This document shows positions 48,174 to 61,333 of a stretch of DNA of 64,000 bases, piece after piece (positions within the stretch are counted from its first letter, which is position 1; each line of letters opens with the position of its first letter). The translations under genes and the position numbers were made by a program. This DNA comes from Warburgia ugandensis (taxonomy: Eukaryota; Streptophyta; Magnoliopsida; Canellales; Canellaceae): contig CP141134.1 of assembly GCA_035236585.1 (NCBI GenBank), forward strand, positions 22,002,414-22,066,413, given 5' to 3'. A model generated the notes under the pieces. The model did no database searches and was not told where the DNA came from. It worked only from the letters and a program-made list of their open reading frames with translations.

Positions 48174-50196
48174 TACAATAATTTTGTCCTCGAAATTTGT
48201 AATACAACTCACTGAGGAGTTTTCACAATTCTTTCATAGCCCTACTCATGTGGCCTTGCCACTTATGGAAATTCTATTTCCTTTCGTCCCTTTTCTATAC
48301 TACCTTTTTCTCCAAGGTTAAAATACTCATCCATGACTAACCTTAATAATTCACTATATACTAAAGCTAGTTCTTGCTAGAATTTCCCAAAAACAAAATA
48401 ATTAATAACTCTTATTGAGTTATCCCTTTTTGTTTCAAAACCTTCCATTTCACTTGATTGGTAATTTTCACCAATCTTTCCATACTTCACAAATTTTCAT
48501 TATATATTCTATTGCTCATCCTCATTCTTTTTCAACATATAAAGTTTTGACATAGCTTCCCTACTATGTATCAACATATAAAGTTTGGACATAGCTTTCC
48601 TACTATGTATAGTCCTTAGACTTCCTATAATACATATTGATTAGATTCTATAACTTCAACTATTGTTCTTTGTAACAACCTTCCAATATTTGGAAGTAAT
48701 TTTCTCTTTTCTTATTCTTCCATTATTTGGAAGTGTATACTTTATTTCTTCTCTGCAGTTCATACTTCTTTACTATTTCCTTCTATTGACAACTTTTTGT
48801 CAAATTCTGTCCTTGAATAATAGTTTCCTTGTAATGAATCTTTCCTCATTCCCATCCATTATTTTTGTAACAGCCTTTGAGTGCCATTTTATTCATAATA
48901 CTTGACTTTCTACATTTTTCCTTCCAAGATAGTGTCAATTAATCCTGCATATATATTCCTGATCCTCTTTTGTTATTTCTTTCTCATAATTAGAACAATA
49001 TTCAGAACATTCTCACAATCTATGATAATATTTATCTCTTTTCCTCTCATATATATATTTGTATGTCATAGGCTTCAAAATTTCTAGATTTTGCATTTCC
49101 TCATGCTTCTTTCAAGTGTACCTCATAGCCTTTATCATATCATACTAACTCTTTATTTGCGATATTCTTGATAATTCCAATTAAAAGAGTCCATATTGAC
49201 TTTGTAATCATCCCTTCTCAAGTCTCTACAAACACCATAATTTATCAACTATGCTTTAATTCTCAACAATCTATTATCAACTCATTTAGGATTTATGTAA
49301 CCAATGGCAAAACTTCACTAAAAGAATGTCCTTATGTTATAAAATCAATAAGAGATATATTTCTCTAATTGTCATTGTCATTTCATATTTTGATCTCATA
49401 TTCCACCTTTGTTGGGTCAAATTCCATGCTATCCTTAAAATTTATATAACCTAAACTTGGCTTTCTTTAATCACATGTACACTTACAAGACAAGTTTTGT
49501 AAGTGTTTAACATATATCCCCTGAATGTTCTTGATTTCTTGAAATCTATTTCCACATATCATTACCACTTCATTCAATATATTTCATTCTCCTCAAATTC
49601 ATGAACATCTGTTATCTAACTCATAGAACTTTAAAATTTGTTTTTGATTTTATACTTTGATGTTGCATTTCCAATTCCCAATAAATTTGAAAATGCTCAT
49701 CCTTATAGAGAAAAAGGATACTTAATTTCCTCAACATCATTTATGCATCCTTATATTGATTCCTCCTTTTTCTTTTCCTAAAAGAAATTTGTTACTCTCA
49801 TAATGTAAATTGCTATAATCACTCCATATCCTTAAAAAGTTGTTCTTTCAACTCATTCATATAATTTGATGTTCTTTTCCTCAACTATTATATATATTTT
49901 CTCATTCAATCTCATGTAAGATTGAAAATCCTCAAACTATCTTAAAATTTCTAACCACTATTTCTCCAACAATTTGGATTTATATCTCATTCACAATCAT
50001 CTTTAAACTTAAATTTAACAACCAATATTTGTTTTCATTTCTCATGTTTTATTTCGCCTTTCCTCCAAAAATATATTTCCCATTACTATATTTCTTATAT
50101 CTTTCAATATCACCAACTCCATCATGTAATTGGAAGTAATATCTCTATTCATATTTAGCTATTTATTTGCCTTGATCAATAAGATGTACTCCTCTT

Positions 50197-50440
50197 CATG
50201 ATAATCAATGACTATATTTTCCTAATCAATATTTATCTTTGTTTTCATGTTCCATGACCATGATAATCAATGACTATAATTTCATAATCCATATTTCTCT
50301 TTGTTTTCATGTTCCATGACCATTATAATCAATGACTATATTTTCCTATTCAATATTTTTCTTTGTTTTCATGTTCCATGACCATGATAATCAATGACTT
50401 AATCAATGACTATATTTTCCTAATCAATATTTCTCTTTAT
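50197..50440. repeat. 62-bp tandem repeat, four units
   Basis: Units start at 50197, 50259, 50321 and 50383, homologous to the three-unit array at 12076-12273 in E1. Confidence 0.88.
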
Positions 50441-51399
50441 GATAGTCCCAAAATTATTTTCAATAGCACCAAAGTTATTATATCAATAATTCTTTAATCC
50501 TTGAAAATCCTCTAGTGCTAATTTCCACAATGATTTGTCATACCTTTATAATTTCCAACTTGGTGATTTCATAATTGTTGTACCATATAGAGCTATAATT
50601 TCTTTGTTAACCCTATATTCTCATGGTTTAATTGTCTTTCTTAATAAGTTTGGGATCATATTTTTGTCCCTTTAACATATCTAACTCTCTTTTTCCTTTT
50701 CATTTTATTGTAATATCAAAGATCATCTCTTCATGTTCTAAAATTTTATCATTTCTCCAGTAAATCCTTTGCCTCATTAATTTTGGAGAAAAATACTTGC
50801 TTAACTCCTTACTCATATTTATTTCAAACTATTCTCATTTACAAATTTTGAACTTTCTCACCTATCTCCTTAAATTTCTTTCAAGTCATATCCTCTTTAT
50901 TTTGATGATTAATTTCATTTAACTAATTGCCATAATACTATACATGTAGCAATTCTAATTCCTACATTTATATTTCTTTATATATTTAATGTTAACTTTG
51001 AATTTTACAATACGTCTAATGTTTTCATCTTTAACACCTATTTCTCATAAATCTCCATTTCACCTTTTCTATAAGGTTGGATTTTTATTTATTTATTTAT
51101 TTTTCATCTTATTTTCCAATTTATAACTTTTTTTTTTCTCTTTATCTCCATTTCTTCACTTAGTAATGGTTATATACATACTTCACTTAATAATGGTTAT
51201 ATACATACTAGTATTAACGTACTTTGTATGTTTACTCAGGACTTTAGGTTAGACCTGAACATCATACCTTACATCTATTGTAATGTTTTCCCTATGGATT
51301 TCTATATCTTATTATTCCCTCTATTTGCTAAGTAGTATTTCTAGTCCTTTCACTAAGTAATATCTACTTATACTATACTATTCCTTCATTACGCTAACT

Positions 51400-51545
51400 C
51401 TTTCTATACTCATTCTCAACTAATGAGTTTAACTCTTTCTATACTCATCCTTCACTAATGAGTTACTCTTTCTTCACAAATGAGTCTACTCTTTCCACAT
51501 TCCTCAAATAATGAGTTTAACTCTTTCCTCATTAATGAGTATAAA
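51400..51545. repeat. Hairpin-forming minisatellite at the head-to-head junction
   Basis: Several ACTCAT/TAATGAGT units, ending with CTCATTAATGAG at about 51528-51540. This is itself a short palindrome and the approximate centre of the large inverted repeat. Confidence 0.75.
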
Positions 51546-54500
51546 AAGAGTTATTATGAAGGAATAGTATAGTACAAGTAGATATTATTGGTTGAAAGGA
51601 TTAGAAATACTACTTAGCAAGTAAGAATTCCAATATAGGGAATAGTTAGATATAGAAATCAATAAGGAAAACATTACAATGGATGTAAGGTATGATGTGC
51701 AGGTCTAACCTAAAGTCCTAAGTAGACATACATATGTATGAACAAAGTACACCAATACTAGTATGTATATGACCATTACTAAGTGAAGGAATGGAGATAA
51801 AGAGAAAGAAGTGATAAATTTGAAAATGTGATGAAAAAACTCCAACTTTATAGAAAAGGTGAAATGCAGATTTATGAGAAATAAGAGCTAAAGAGGAAAC
51901 TTCAAAATTATTATAAAAATAAAAATATATGAATAAATATAAGTGTAAGAGTTATAATTGCTACATATATGGTATTATGACAATTAGTTAAATGAAATTA
52001 ATCATCAAAATAGAGATGATATTACTTGAAAGGAAATTGAAGAGATAAGTGAGATAATTCAAAATTTTGTAAATGAGGATAGTTTTAAGTAAAGATGAAT
52101 AAGGAGATAAGAAAGGAATTTCTCTCCAAACTTAGTAAAGGCAAAGGATTTAATAAAGAGATGATAAAATTTCAGAACATAAAGAGATGGTCTTTGAAAT
52201 TTGAATAAAATGAAATGGGAGAAGAGAGTTTGATATGTTAAAAGGGACAAAAATATGATCCCAAACTTATTAAGAAAGACAATTAAACCATTAGGATGTA
52301 TGGTTAACAAAGAAATTATAGCCCTATTGATGGAACAACAAAAATGAAATTCCTAAGATAGAAATGAAATTGGTATGATAAATTAATTATGAAAATTAGC
52401 ATAAAAGGATTTTCAAGGATTAGAGAAATATTGATATGATAACTTGGGGATATTGAAAATAATTTTGGGATTATAGTAAAGAGAAGTACAACTGAGGGTG
52501 AAACAATTTTGGAAAATAAGAGAGAAATATTGATATGATGAATTGGGAAAATATAGTTATGGATTATCATGAAGAGGAGTACATTTATTGATCAAGGAAA
52601 ATGAAGAACTAAATATGAATAGAGATATTAATTCCACTTACATGATAGAGTAGTGATATTGAAAGATTTAAGGAATATAGTGAGGAAAATATATTTTTGG
52701 AGGAAGGTTGAGATAAAACATGAGAAATGAAGATCTATAAACAAATAGTGATATCTAAACCTAAGTGTAAAGTTTGGAAAAATAAGATGATTATGAATAA
52801 GTCATAAATCCAAATTTTTGGAGAAAGAAGTGGTTAGAACTTTAAGATATTTTGAGATTTTCAATCTTGCATGAGATTGAATGAGAAAATTTCTATAATA
52901 GTTGAGGAAAAGAACATCAAATTATTTGAATGAGTTGAAAGAACAAATGTTAAGGATTAAGGAGTGATTATAGAAATTTACAGTATGAAAGTAACGACTT
53001 TCTTTAGGAAAAAAAAATGGAAAGATCAATGTAAGGATGCAGTGAACATAAAAGAGTTTATTAAGGAAATTTATTACCCTTGTTCTACATAAGGATGCAT
53101 TGAACATAAATGATGTTGAGGAAATTAAGTATCTTTGTCTATAAGGATGAGCATTTTCAAAATTTATTATTATTATTTGAGAATTGAAAATACAACATCA
53201 ACGTATAGAATCAAAACAAATTTTAAGTTATATGAGTTGGATAAATGATGTTCATAAAGTTGAGGAGAACGAAATATATTAGATGAAGTAATAATGATAT
53301 ATGGAAATGGATGTAAGGAGACCAGAAGAATTCATGGAATATATGTGTTGTAAGGGTACATTTTGATTGAAGAAATCAAGTTTTAAGGTTATATAAATTT
53401 TAATAGATTTCAAGAAATCAAGAGCATTCATGGGATATATGTTAGATGCTTACAAACCTTGTTAATCATCTTGTTACATGTTGATTGTTATATAAATTTT
53501 AAGGATAGCATGGAAATTGACCCCAACAAAGGGAAAATGTGAGATCAATATATGAAATGACAATGACAATTAGAGAAATATATCTCGTACGGCTTTTATA
53601 ACATAAGGACATTTAATACAATCTTGCAATGGATTACATAAATCCTAAATGAGTTAATGATAAATTATGGAGTTTGTAAAGACTTGAGAAGGGATGAATT
53701 CAAAATCAATAAGAACTCTTTTAATTAGAATTATCAAGAATATTGCAAATAAAGAGTTAGTATGATATGATAAAGGTTATGAGATATGCTTGAAAGAAGC
53801 ATGAGGAAATGCATAACCTGGAAATTTTGAAGCCCATGACATATAAATAGATATGTGAAAGGAAAAGAGATAAATATTATCATAGCTGGTAAGAAGGTTC
53901 AGAATATTGTTCTGAATACGAGAAAGGGATAACAAAAGAGGATCATTAATGTATATGCAGAGTAAAATGACACTCAAAGAGTGTTATAAAAACAATGGAT
54001 GTGATGAGAATGAGGAAAGAATTATCACAAGGTTACCACTCTTCAATGATAGAATTTGAAAAGAAATTTCTCAATAAAAGGAAATAGCAAAGAAGTATGA
54101 ATTGTAGGATAGAAATGAAGTAATCACTTTCAAATAATGGAAGAACAAGGAAAGAGATAATTACTTCCAAGGATTGGAAGATTGTTAGAAAGAACAATAG
54201 TGGAAGTTATATAATCCAATCACTATGTTATTAGTGCAAGGACTATACATAGTAAGAAAGCTATGTCAAAACTTTATATGTTGAAATAGAATGAGAGTGA
54301 GCAATAGAAGATAGAATGGAAAATTTTCAAGTAAGGAAAGATTGATGAAAGTGAGAAGTAGAAATTTAGCCAAGTAGAAGGTTTGAAACCAAAGGATAAC
54401 TCAGATTAAGAGTTATTAATCCTTTTGGGAAAGTCTAGGAAAACTCAGCTTAAGTGAATGATGCATAAGTAAGGTTAGACATGTGTGAGCATTTTAATAG

Positions 54501-54688
54501 CAATCAACCTTATGATTTATACCTTTGAGAAGAAGGTAGTTTAAAAAAAAAAAAAAAAAGGAGTAAAAGGAAAGAGGATTTCCTTAAGTGGCAAGGCTAT
54601 ATGTGTAAGGCTATGAAAGAATTGTGAAAACTCCTAAGTGAGTTGATATGTAAATTTTGAGGACGAAATTATTGTAAGAGGGGAAGAT
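51541..54688 (+). mobile_element. Element X internal region, partial, non-coding
   Basis: Reverse-complement relative of 48162-51400, clearly more diverged from Y and E1 than those are from each other. For example AATAGTATAGTACAAGTAGAT near 51563 mirrors the sequence near 51355. It ends with TTTTGAGGACGAAATTATTG and a polypurine tract at 54677-54688. No coding domain is recognised, and the 62-bp array is not expanded here. The plus strand is purine-rich, as the sense strand is in E1. Confidence 0.82.
54677..54688 (+). other. Polypurine tract of X
   Basis: AGAGGGGAAGAT directly before the 3' LTR start TGTAATGACC. Confidence 0.9.
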
Positions 54689-55250
54689 TGTAATGACCCT
54701 GAATTTTTGTAACTTATTAAGGCAAATTAATATAGTTTGAATTTTTAGGAATTAAAATTTGGAATATTAGGTTATTGAAAATTCTCTTTTTATGGAGATT
54801 ATATCATGAATTAAAACATAGAAATTATGGATGTACTTGGAAAATTGATCGAAACAACATTAAGTACGTTCAATTCTGAGTTAAAATGAAAATTCCTTAA
54901 TTTTCTCCATTTGGGGGTAAAATGGTAATTTTACCCATATTCCATATCCAAGAAATAAGACCTCAATATTCATGAAGTACTTAGAAATACGATTCCAATG
55001 CCACTAAGTACGCTCGATTCCGAGTTCGGACAAATATTGCCTATTATTCTCCAATTTTGGAGTTCAAAGGGCAAAAATGTCTTTTCACATAAAAGTGGGG
55101 CCCACAAAGTGGGCCAACGTTCTAGAAGCAACAATAATTGCTTAGTGCATTATTTCTGGTAGTGGAGAATGGAGAATGCACTTGTAATAAAAAAATTATA
55201 AAGTAATAAAATATCCTATCAAAAGAAATGATAAAAAATTCAAATTTAGC

Positions 55251-55258
55251 TATAAATA
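55251..55258 (+). promoter_or_regulatory. TATA box of X 3' LTR
   Basis: TATAAATA, 562 bp after the LTR start. Confidence 0.65.
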
Positions 55259-56453
55259 TGTCCCAAAATTTTCCAAAAATTTTCAAAACCTTAGCCACAA
55301 AATTTCCAAATCTTTCCTGGAGTTTCAGGCCCAAATTCTCATTCATCCCTCCCCAATTTCTATTTTTCTTATTTCTCTCTCCTCTTTCTAAGTGGAACAA
55401 GAGACCTAAATTCAATTAGGCACTCCATTTCAGGTAGAATCTGATAAATTCCACCATCCATAACCTCCTATATTATAATATATACAAAATCTCCTAATCA
55501 ATTTCAAGATCCAATGGTTCCAACAACAAAAAATCACAAAAACGGGGACAATTGGGCTATATTATCATTAACCAATAATTCTCTCAAATTGGGCATCAAA
55601 TATATGTTTTTTATCCAATCAGGTAGGTGGAACTACTTCCTATACATATTTATTATAGTGTAATGTAATTTTTATTTTTTTAATTTAATTTGAATGAAAA
55701 ATTGTAAAAATAAAGTAAATACCAGAGCCTTCAATTCATGGTGATAAAGAGCTCAGATTGAAATTCTGAGCTTTCCAATCGATCCAGAAGAAAAACACCT
55801 AGGGTAAAATTTTTAAGAAAATCTAACAAGGTTTGGACCCTCAATTGAGAGAGATTAGTTTTACTAGGCCCAGATCAAATCTGGACCCTAGGAATGGCAG
55901 TAAACATCAATTTAAGATTGCGGAGTCATATGAACTCCAAATTGAGATCAGAAAGAAGCTATGGAAAGCTTGTAATGTCTAGTTTCTAATGAAGTCATAA
56001 TGTGTCTAAAAATTATTCTTGAATTATTCTATATTTTGGAAATAAATGTCCAATTTCTAAGATCTTCAAGATTTGAGGTGATCAAATCTTGGAAATTTAG
56101 TTTAATGATGATATAATACTATAATAAAGTAATATCTATGGTTAATTTGGACAGATCTGGGATAAATTAGGGGATCTACCCTTTATGGTAGAAAAACCCT
56201 AAAAATACAAAGGGACTCACTTGATCAATGAGATCAAGTATGATCAGATCCGTGGGATGGATTAAATGGATGATATTATGATGGAATCCAGTTAGATCAT
56301 GGATGAAATGTAACAAAATCAAGTGGATATGATTTTTGGATCTTAATGGATTAAAAGCCTTAAAGGTAATTAAAACCCTTGATCTAAAGGAAAACACCTA
56401 AGATCTAATGGTTGGATCATATTTAAAGGTTTATAATAATTTTAATATAATAA

Positions 56454-56559
56454 TTTTAATTGTGTTTTATTGGATATAGAAGTGTAAATGTGATTTATGT
56501 TCTAAGTTTTAATTGTCTTTTATTGGATATAAAAGTGTAAATGTGATTTATGTTCTAAG
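56454..56559. repeat. 53-bp tandem repeat, two units
   Basis: Units at 56454-56506 and 56507-56559, homologous to the three units at 42973-43131. Confidence 0.9.
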
Positions 56560-59119
56560 TTAGAAAGCATGATAGTATAATCTTTAAATTTTGGTATGAT
56601 ATGCCCTAAATAAGTAATTTGTTAGTAGATTTGATTATCTTAGGATCATGTTAGTGTAAATTAGGATTTAAACATGATTTCATTATGATAGAAGATATGT
56701 TTCATAACCTAGGATCATGTTAGTTTTATTTCACTAGCTTAAGTTACATTCATAGGAAGAATGTTACTATATAGTTGTTAAACTTATATTTGATTTATGC
56801 TTTCAAGTTGATGATTTACTTATTGTCAAATTTTATTCAATTGTTAAGTAGTTGTTAAGATATAATGAGTATAAATCACCAAAAATGTAAACTAATGAAA
56901 TATAGAGATTCATGGACAACTAAGTTAAATGAATGATTTTGATTAAATAAGGGCTATAGTTCGTAGGGCAATATAAGGAATGATTTATCATTTCCTTGGC
57001 CCAAACTAGGAAAATAATGAACATCCATGGATGACATTGTGCATATCCATGGAAATTAATTAAAATTAATTAGAGAAGGGACTTAAGGTAAAGAGCTCAT
57101 AGGAATCTTGTCAAAGGTTGAGCTAGTACCACTCCAGCAGACTCTGAACATTGTGGTTATAGGGGGTATACAAGAGCTAAGTGCTTTTCCCTCACCTCCT
57201 ATTGACGTAAGAGAGGTCTAAATGCCTCCTTACATGAGGGTTATATTAACCACCTTTTTGAGCAGACTTTAATTGGTAAGTACTAGTCATCTTGAAATAA
57301 GGAGGAGTTGTCTAGTAATAGGAAGAAATAAATTATCTTCAACCAAGTAAGATACTAACTGGTTGAATAATAATAAGAACATAAAAAGATAGCAAATTAT
57401 CTAACCCTAATAAAAATAGTAAGTAAGATAAGGATGATCAAACAAGATGAGATCTTGTATGATAAAAAACAATGAGGAAAAATAAACATCAATGTAAATT
57501 TGATTGTTATGTATGATATAGATAGTATTTGTATAGATGATATTAAACCCATGGATATATGATATTCAAGGAAGAAAGATTCAGATCATCCTACATAAGG
57601 ATGATCAAAAGACCATGTAGTATGTACCCTTGATTAAAAAAATGACATTATACATATGATTTGACAGATATATGTTGATCGAGACTATGGCATATTTCAA
57701 GGAGTAAGAATACCTTATTGAGGTAGGTGGATTATTAAGAATGCCTTTACATGAAGATACATGTCTAATACATGATCTTATGTTTTGAAGTATTGACATG
57801 TATGATACCAATATATTAAGGTAAATACCTCAAATTGAAATATGATCCAACTAAATGATAAAGAAAATAAGTATTAAATGGTTAAGTTGAGAATTGAGAA
57901 CAACCCTAAGTGAATAGGAAAGTAGAAAATAATCCAGCCCTAGATAAACAAACAGATAGTTTGATATGTATAAGTATTATTTTACATACAAGCTTGAAGG
58001 CTTGTAGTTTTGTTTTAAACAGGCATAGGCCCGGGGATGCTATGCTAGGAGAGTTAAGAGGGTTTGGCCACCCACTCTCTGAAACTTGATGATATTAAAT
58101 ACCAAGCTTAAGAAAGGCTCAAAGTTGGGTGGGGCAATTATGGGAAGGCCACCACTGTGACAGCTATGGTCCTCCCATATGGACATGGATATTGTAATTA
58201 CCACTGAGAATGGTATAAGTGGATTATTGAATAGTTATCCAGGCACGCTGTACGGATCATACTGCAAGCATAGTAGTCCTTGATTATTTTCCATTATGAT
58301 GCATAAGAAATTAGCATAATGAAATGCCTTAAGGGATGGTATGATGAAATTCCAGGTAATTGTAAATTACTAATATTTTTCCCAAGAAGGGAGAATCCCA
58401 GTATAGTAATTGGCTGAGATACAAATCTCCTATAATGAAAGGAGTTGATCAGTTTGTATGGAAATGATTATTGATTATTTTTACAATTTTAATGGATTTG
58501 TTCTTATATAATATGTATGTATAAAGGTGAACACAAATGATAAGGAAACGAGATGTTCATATCAATAATAGTGGTCTGTGAATGTGTTTATGATAGAATG
58601 ACTTATGGGATAGTTGAATATTGAGATTTTACTCTCAATAACTTACATTCTTATCCCCTACCAAGCATAGCTTGCTGAGATATTGTAAATGTTCGAGTGT
58701 TTGCAATATCTTAGATACAAATAAGGAGACTTAAGAGCTCAAGACTTGAAGAACTATTGAAGAATAAGTAATAAGGGTATATCCCTTGAAACATTGTATT
58801 GAGAGCATGTATTGTATTTAGAATTTTGTAATTTGAATTGTGTATTTGGACAAGTATTGTAAGGATACAATGGGTTGTGTACTGTGAACCACTGGATGGA
58901 TCTTGGAAGTTTAATAAAATCATATTCCTTCAATGAATTTTATTTTGTACACAAATTGTACTTATGTTATGTGTGAAGTGGTGACTTGGGTTTTCAAAAC
59001 AAGTTTTAAAATAAAAGAATTTCTGCTACTTTGTTTTGCGAATTTTTTTTAACTGAGGGGACACCCTTCCCTTTGAAAAATATATTATAAAATGTGTTTC
59101 AAAAACCCGGGTCATCACA

Positions 59120-59124
59120 TTTAA
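59120..59124. repeat. Right target-site duplication TTTAA
   Basis: Exact repeat of 41189-41193. It places 41194-59119 as one inserted unit whose outer ends belong to X. Confidence 0.88.
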
Positions 59125-59889
59125 CGTATTAAATTTTCTTCTAATCTACAAGTATGTCATCTTCTAGCAAATTTGCTTAGGTCTTCCTATAGTTCAACCT
59201 TGTGAGCTAGTTTGAAATGTTTACTTTGTTACTGACATACTTAATAGCATTTTGTAATATTTGATGTACCTCAGTGATCAATCTTATTACTCTTTTGTCC
59301 TAATGATACAATTTGGATAAACCAAGTATTTTAAGTTTAATTTTCCTCTATAGCTAGTCCAAAGTAAATCATGTTTCTAAGTAATTCTAGCATCAACTAA
59401 ATGTATACATAATAAGTTCCATCCAAAGAGTATAACATCCATTCTTTTTTTTGGGTGATACAACTAGGGTAACATTAACATTTTCCATTTAAATTTAGTC
59501 ATTCATTTTTTATTTTATAAAGTGAAATGTGTCAAAAAATAATCACTAAATTTATCACATGCTTCTATAATTTTTAGTAATTAAAGACAATACTCTGTAA
59601 ATCATCATGTGCATTAAATAATTCTTATAAGCACATGGCAATTATTAAACTTTGTAAAATTGACCAATTTGTAGTTTTCATCATCGATTCATAGATGGAC
59701 AACTCTGATCGTGTCTCTATCACTGATTAGTGTACTGGGAAAGCAAAGATACGCTAATTTGTAGCTCCAACCATGGAACCATTGCAGATCAAAATGAGCT
59801 ATAGTGCATAATTTCACATATTTGGAATTAGATGGCCAATCTACCGTAAGAGCTTAAGAACAAGCGAGACATGTCATTGTTCTAGGGGT
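59125..59889. other. AT-rich sequence without recognised features
   Basis: Continuation of the sequence that X entered. No domain, terminal motif or reading frame of note was found. Confidence 0.45.
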
Positions 59890-60545
59890 TTGGTGATAAA
59901 TCTATGGTCAAATCAGAATGAATACTTGAATCATATATGAAATTAGGAGTATGTTTTAGTAATATTTGATTAGATTGAGATGAAGGGCTAAATTTGATCA
60001 CATATTAGATCATCTGGTGTGAAATCTACATCCAGATCAAATTGGGAGCTTATATTGATTGCATGTCTAAGCACAAAGTGGTTAATTAATGGTTAAATCG
60101 TCTCTCAGGGTTAGATTGATCAAAGATCTGATGTTTTAGTGATAGATCTAGGGTTAGATTGTGATGAAAGAATCAGTTCCACAATAGATCCAGTTTCTAG
60201 GGACTGATCAAGAGTTTGATTGTGGTAAATGGTTTAAATTGGTCATAAATCATGGTGTTGGTGATTGATTCAATGGTTGGATCATGTAAGGGTTCATGAA
60301 TTGATCACAAATCTGACTTTCAGAGATAGATCAATGGTTAGATCACAATGAATGATTGGGATAGTTTCAAATCTACCATTTAGAGGAAGATCAATGGTTG
60401 GATCATGGAAAAATCTACAAATCAATCACAGACATGTCATTCAAAGATACATCAATGATTAGATCATGAAGGATGGTCAAATCGATCATAGATCTGGTGA
60501 TTTGGTTAGATCATGGGTCTGGTCATTAAAGATGGTTGGATCTTC
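59890..60545. repeat. Degenerate tandem repeat of about 50-70 bp
   Basis: The phrase GGTT(A/G)GATCAT or a close variant recurs near 59970, 60110, 60152, 60275, 60330, 60398, 60455, 60505 and 60535. It alternates with phrases like GATCA(T/C)A(G/A)ATCTG. Most spacings are about 50-70 bp. The array is strongly eroded and is not found in the other elements of the window. Confidence 0.6.
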
Positions 60546-60775
60546 TCTGATCAATGAATGGGTGGATGGGTCTTGTTCCTCATGTTGTAAGATTGTGATA
60601 ATTATCTTGAATCTTCAAAACCCCTCATGGATTAGGAAATAGGAGTCAAAGCTTAAGGGGGTTGTAGGGCTCGCCATGTCAACTCAGCTCAATGGGGTGA
60701 GTAGGGAGTGAGGGACATATGCTAGCGGCCCTAGCCATGCCGATGAAGGTGAGAAGACAGAGGGAGAGAAGAAAA
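60546..60775. other. Spacer ending in a purine-rich tract before an LTR
   Basis: The last 45 bases are almost pure purine (for example GACAGAGGGAGAGAAGAAAA at 60756-60775) and lie directly before an LTR start. This could be a worn polypurine tract, which would make the following LTR a 3' LTR, or a chance purine run at an insertion site. Confidence 0.4.
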
Positions 60776-61325
60776 TGCAATAACCCCAATTTATGTAAAT
60801 TGATTGAGAAAATCAATTTAGTTTGAATTTTTAGAAATTATGGGCTAGAATATTAGGTTATTGGAGATTAAAAAATGACTTAAAAATTAGAGATAATGAA
60901 TTTCCTCAAAAAATCTATCGAAATGACACTAAGTATGTTCAATTTCGAGTTAAAATGAAAAATTCCTAATTTTCTTCATTTTTATGAATAAAAAGGTAAA
61001 ATGGTAATTCTACCCGTAATCAAGATCTAAGACATCAATATTTAGAAATTACTAGAAAATACAAATCTAATGCCACTAAGTACACTCAATTCTAAGTTTG
61101 GGAGAATAAAATGGATTTTTCTCCATAAAAGGGCAAAATGGTCCTTTCACACCCCTATGGGGCCCACAAATGAATCCAATGGCCAGAAAATATGTAATGG
61201 GTGGTCAAACCACTACTATATACTAGTGGAGAATGAGGTGGTAGTGGAGGATGCATTGTTAATTTAATAATTAAAAGAATTGAAACATGATAATTACAAG
61301 TAATTATGAAAAATTAAAAAACATT

Positions 61326-61333
61326 TATAAATA
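61326..61333 (+). promoter_or_regulatory. TATA box of E3 LTR
   Basis: TATAAATA, 550 bp after the LTR start, in line with E1, X and Y. Confidence 0.62.

Larger units (their letters stand above)
48162..51540 (-). mobile_element. Element Y internal region, partial, non-coding
   Basis: Closely collinear with the E1 internal region from 10094 to about 13440, including the 62-bp repeat (here four units) and the start of the TAATGAGT minisatellite. There is a local duplication of a 39-bp segment near 48531 and 48570 that E1 has only once (near 10453). No coding domain is present. The region ends inside the minisatellite, where the sequence turns into an inverted version of itself; the gag start, the primer binding site and the second LTR of Y are not in the window. 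Confidence 0.85.
54689..59119 (+). mobile_element. Element X, 3' LTR (4.43 kb, family A)
   Basis: It begins TGTAATGACCCTGAATTTTTG after the polypurine tract, ends ...ACCCGGGTCATCACA and is followed by the TTTAA target repeat. Its first 2.4 kb match the X 5' LTR closely; the rest is an inverted, more diverged relative of the Y LTR. TATA box at 55251-55258, AGGTAGGT at 55621-55628 and a weaker stem-loop near 57339-57366. The CpG-rich island of E1 and Y is absent: the flanking conserved segments lie close together near 55840-55885. The 53-bp repeat has two units. There are no coding domains. Confidence 0.9.

Noticed and set aside
51541-54688. Idea that the inverted repeat is a DNA transposon with giant terminal inverted repeats
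   Set aside because: Both arms end in LTR termini with polypurine tracts inside them, and the 5-bp target repeat fits retrotransposon integration.
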